NCBI GenBank assembly: GCA_003694905.1
Contig: RFJM01000063.1
Span: forward strand, 1-7,724
Direction: 5' to 3'
From: Caldilineae bacterium
Lineage (GTDB): Bacteria > Chloroflexota > Anaerolineae > J102
Length of the DNA stretch: 7,724 nucleotides
In this document: piece after piece, positions 7,601-7,724 of the stretch
Position numbering within the stretch: the first letter of the stretch is position 1
How the letters are laid out: each line of letters opens with the position of its first letter
Position numbers and translations under genes: made by a program
The notes under the pieces: generated by a model
What the model was told of the DNA's origin: nothing
The model's input: the letters and a program-made list of their open reading frames with translations, nothing else
Database searches by the model: none

Positions 7601-7724
7601 CGGTGGGGAAGGTATGAAAAGAGATGACGCCAAGGCGGTCGCCGTCCCGTGCCAGGTCGATGAAGAGACGGGCAGCGCTGTGGCGCAGACCTTTGGGGTC
7701 GTTGGGCCGGCGGGTGCCGCTGGC
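4617..7724 (-). CDS. Membrane-anchored VWA-domain protein with three Ig-like repeats (5' partial)
   Basis: The frame is open from the window edge to TAA at 4619..4617, giving 1035 visible residues; the true start and any signal peptide lie beyond 7724. An ATG at 7481 falls inside the VWA domain and is not the start. Residues 1-181 form the VWA domain: strand LGVISF, the MIDAS threonine in ERLTDM (T80) and the MIDAS aspartate in FLTDGQP (D109) are present; the DxSxS part would lie just upstream. Residues about 190-505 are beta-rich with one cysteine pair (CDLDGTC). Residues about 506-857 are three Ig-like repeats. A single membrane helix (about 889-907) is followed by a C-terminal domain of about 128 residues. 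By family analogy the VWA and Ig-like parts bind a ligand through a metal ion outside the cytoplasm, and the C-terminus faces the tubulin-like partners; this sidedness is inferred. It is the first visible gene of the operon, and its stop abuts the next ribosome binding site. Confidence 0.93.
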   Translation of the reverse strand, partial: ASGTRRPNDPKGLRHSAARLFIDLARDGDRLGVISFHTFPTAYGELAQGRLTTIVGTEAKDALKATIVQPTEPPSDERLTDMRLALQMARDVLRANREGHRQFIVFLTDGQPWPPDQRRELIAAIDDLAADGVTIFPVLLGNDIDMGVAERMARRSGGLIQSVEQAGDLLAAYARIYGFIQTERYVDDVLLPDGQTGTFRTASEQGITRLSIVLPKLEEEDSAFAALTRNGEDLLGQETLEDGTTLLRSGDQHYEVISLANNTPISGEWTLKATSALEAGAPVALIIADSVDSLVMRFPAADKDGSPAAPRYYPAGKPVLLGVEVRQGTARMPGLEVQAILNEVQYPLRSDGLSGDGSLYWTILNPGPATPGEQKRVQIQIGRELAPVRLQKQFTLIAGEFPQLVADSPTERSPGLQEDGRLELRAHFEGDTPPQDAAVTAFITDKRSGQVTVIDVPCDLDGTCVDRSFEPTLGTNYDVTFIARGSVGETTYTDFAQGTLVMRDVLRLDTLPPILDFGRIPNYEESLTWDIVLTAYTDQQVELDARLELEVGGQPLPPGTVGLSLSRPTHRESNRYSSLLRLTGFDKLPPGEYTGRIYFESPAAVDLDPPSVAVRFTIPVPEITLTLPDAPDLGDIIRLGEPHEFNIEAEFSDGKVSDLEAQLVRLSADGNTVDQGDFRVNVGSATPVQSGSRRYLIPVRLVADERPRPGRYQGTIAFSSPDGKIVDPSRIQITFNVPRPITTIRLSSDRLDFGSAADLTDPISTMLHIQQSILDEPPPLTFTLEDVRFPQGEGNTPLPTLSVTSGIVRQAEDGSFRVPLFLRADGPVPAGSVEGAIRIDSPEDVLIEPARIDFVVRQLTPLEALGQRLSPGVNFLRTWFVPLPLIRWRGLVGWLVLLVLINTILRLRTSSAEGAGVVNAEESGQTVRLSGRRPLYLVLDGDVVQLSRNKNDQSRALAIITYEQQVDSNSSRLVWRPVLRPNPLAPEPVLVSVWMRRNNRWLLVKDEGKALWNGARFRLRFPQRSVRYHFRYAAQ
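5004..5060 (-). other. Single transmembrane helix of the VWA protein
   Basis: The segment LVGWLVLLVLINTIL is strongly hydrophobic, about 19 residues long, and flanked by arginines on both sides (IRWRG before, LRLRT after). It is the only clear membrane span visible in this protein, placed between the Ig-like stalk and the C-terminal domain. Orientation cannot be read from the arginines alone; a secreted N-terminal part is inferred from the domain types. Confidence 0.88.
5154..6209 (-). other. Three tandem diverged Ig-like (beta-sandwich) modules
   Basis: Three consecutive modules of about 115-120 residues (about 6209..5868, 5867..5511 and 5510..5154) share a layout. Each has an early LDFG or PDLG element (LDFG, PDLG, LDFG), spaced 116 and 120 residues apart. 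Each closes with a turn and strand of the same type: LPPGEYTGRIYFESP, RPRPGRYQGTIAFSSP and PVPAGSVEGAIRIDSP, spaced 119 and 121 residues apart, each followed by a ...P..(V/I)...F... strand. This is a repeated extracytoplasmic beta-sandwich fold, probably a stalk between the VWA head and the membrane. The exact Ig subfamily cannot be assigned by eye. Confidence 0.7.
7182..7724 (-). other. VWA domain with MIDAS T and D (N-terminal edge cut off)
   Basis: Visible residues 1-181 of the first gene. The order DPKGLR..AA.LFIDLA..GDRLGVISF, then LTDM..AL..A, then FIVFLTDGQP and a GVTIFPVLLG strand is the classic alternating beta/alpha layout of VWA domains. The MIDAS threonine is encoded at 7485..7487 and the aspartate at 7398..7400. 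The first MIDAS element (DxSxS) should be encoded within a few codons upstream of the window and cannot be confirmed here. Confidence 0.9.

Overview
The window is GC-rich bacterial DNA, densely coding on one strand only. Three large genes on the minus strand follow one another with gaps of 8 to 9 bases and fill the whole window. Both outer genes run off the window. I see no RNA gene, insertion sequence, CRISPR array, terminator or promoter. The lineage is uncertain: gene content, GC richness and large multidomain envelope proteins would fit a Chloroflexota-like or other environmental bacterium, but this is a weak inference.

In transcription order (right to left): (1) 7724 to 4617, a membrane-anchored von Willebrand A (VWA) protein. 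Its start lies beyond the window. It has a VWA domain, a beta-rich region, three diverged Ig-like repeats, one membrane helix and a roughly 128-residue C-terminal domain. (2) 4607 to 1896, a 903-residue tubulin/FtsZ-superfamily protein with an intact GGTGSG nucleotide-binding loop, an acidic linker and a long, largely helical C-terminal half. (3) 1887 to 1, at least 629 residues. This protein keeps the layout of the tubulin-like N-terminal half of protein 2, with matching landmarks at matching spacings, but its glycine-rich GTP loop is destroyed. It ends, as far as visible, in a pair of membrane helices.

Together they look like one translationally coupled envelope module: a VWA/Ig-like protein sensing or binding on one side of the membrane, a cytoplasmic GTP-binding tubulin-like protein, and a membrane-anchored tubulin-like pseudo-GTPase that could be its partner or scaffold. 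The pairing of a tubulin-like protein with a VWA protein recalls the FtsZ-like family that Makarova and Koonin (2010) predicted to work in membrane remodelling with a VWA protein. The degenerate, membrane-anchored second tubulin-like gene is the part I consider least described. Function is inferred throughout; the coding frames, motifs and junctions are read directly from the sequence.
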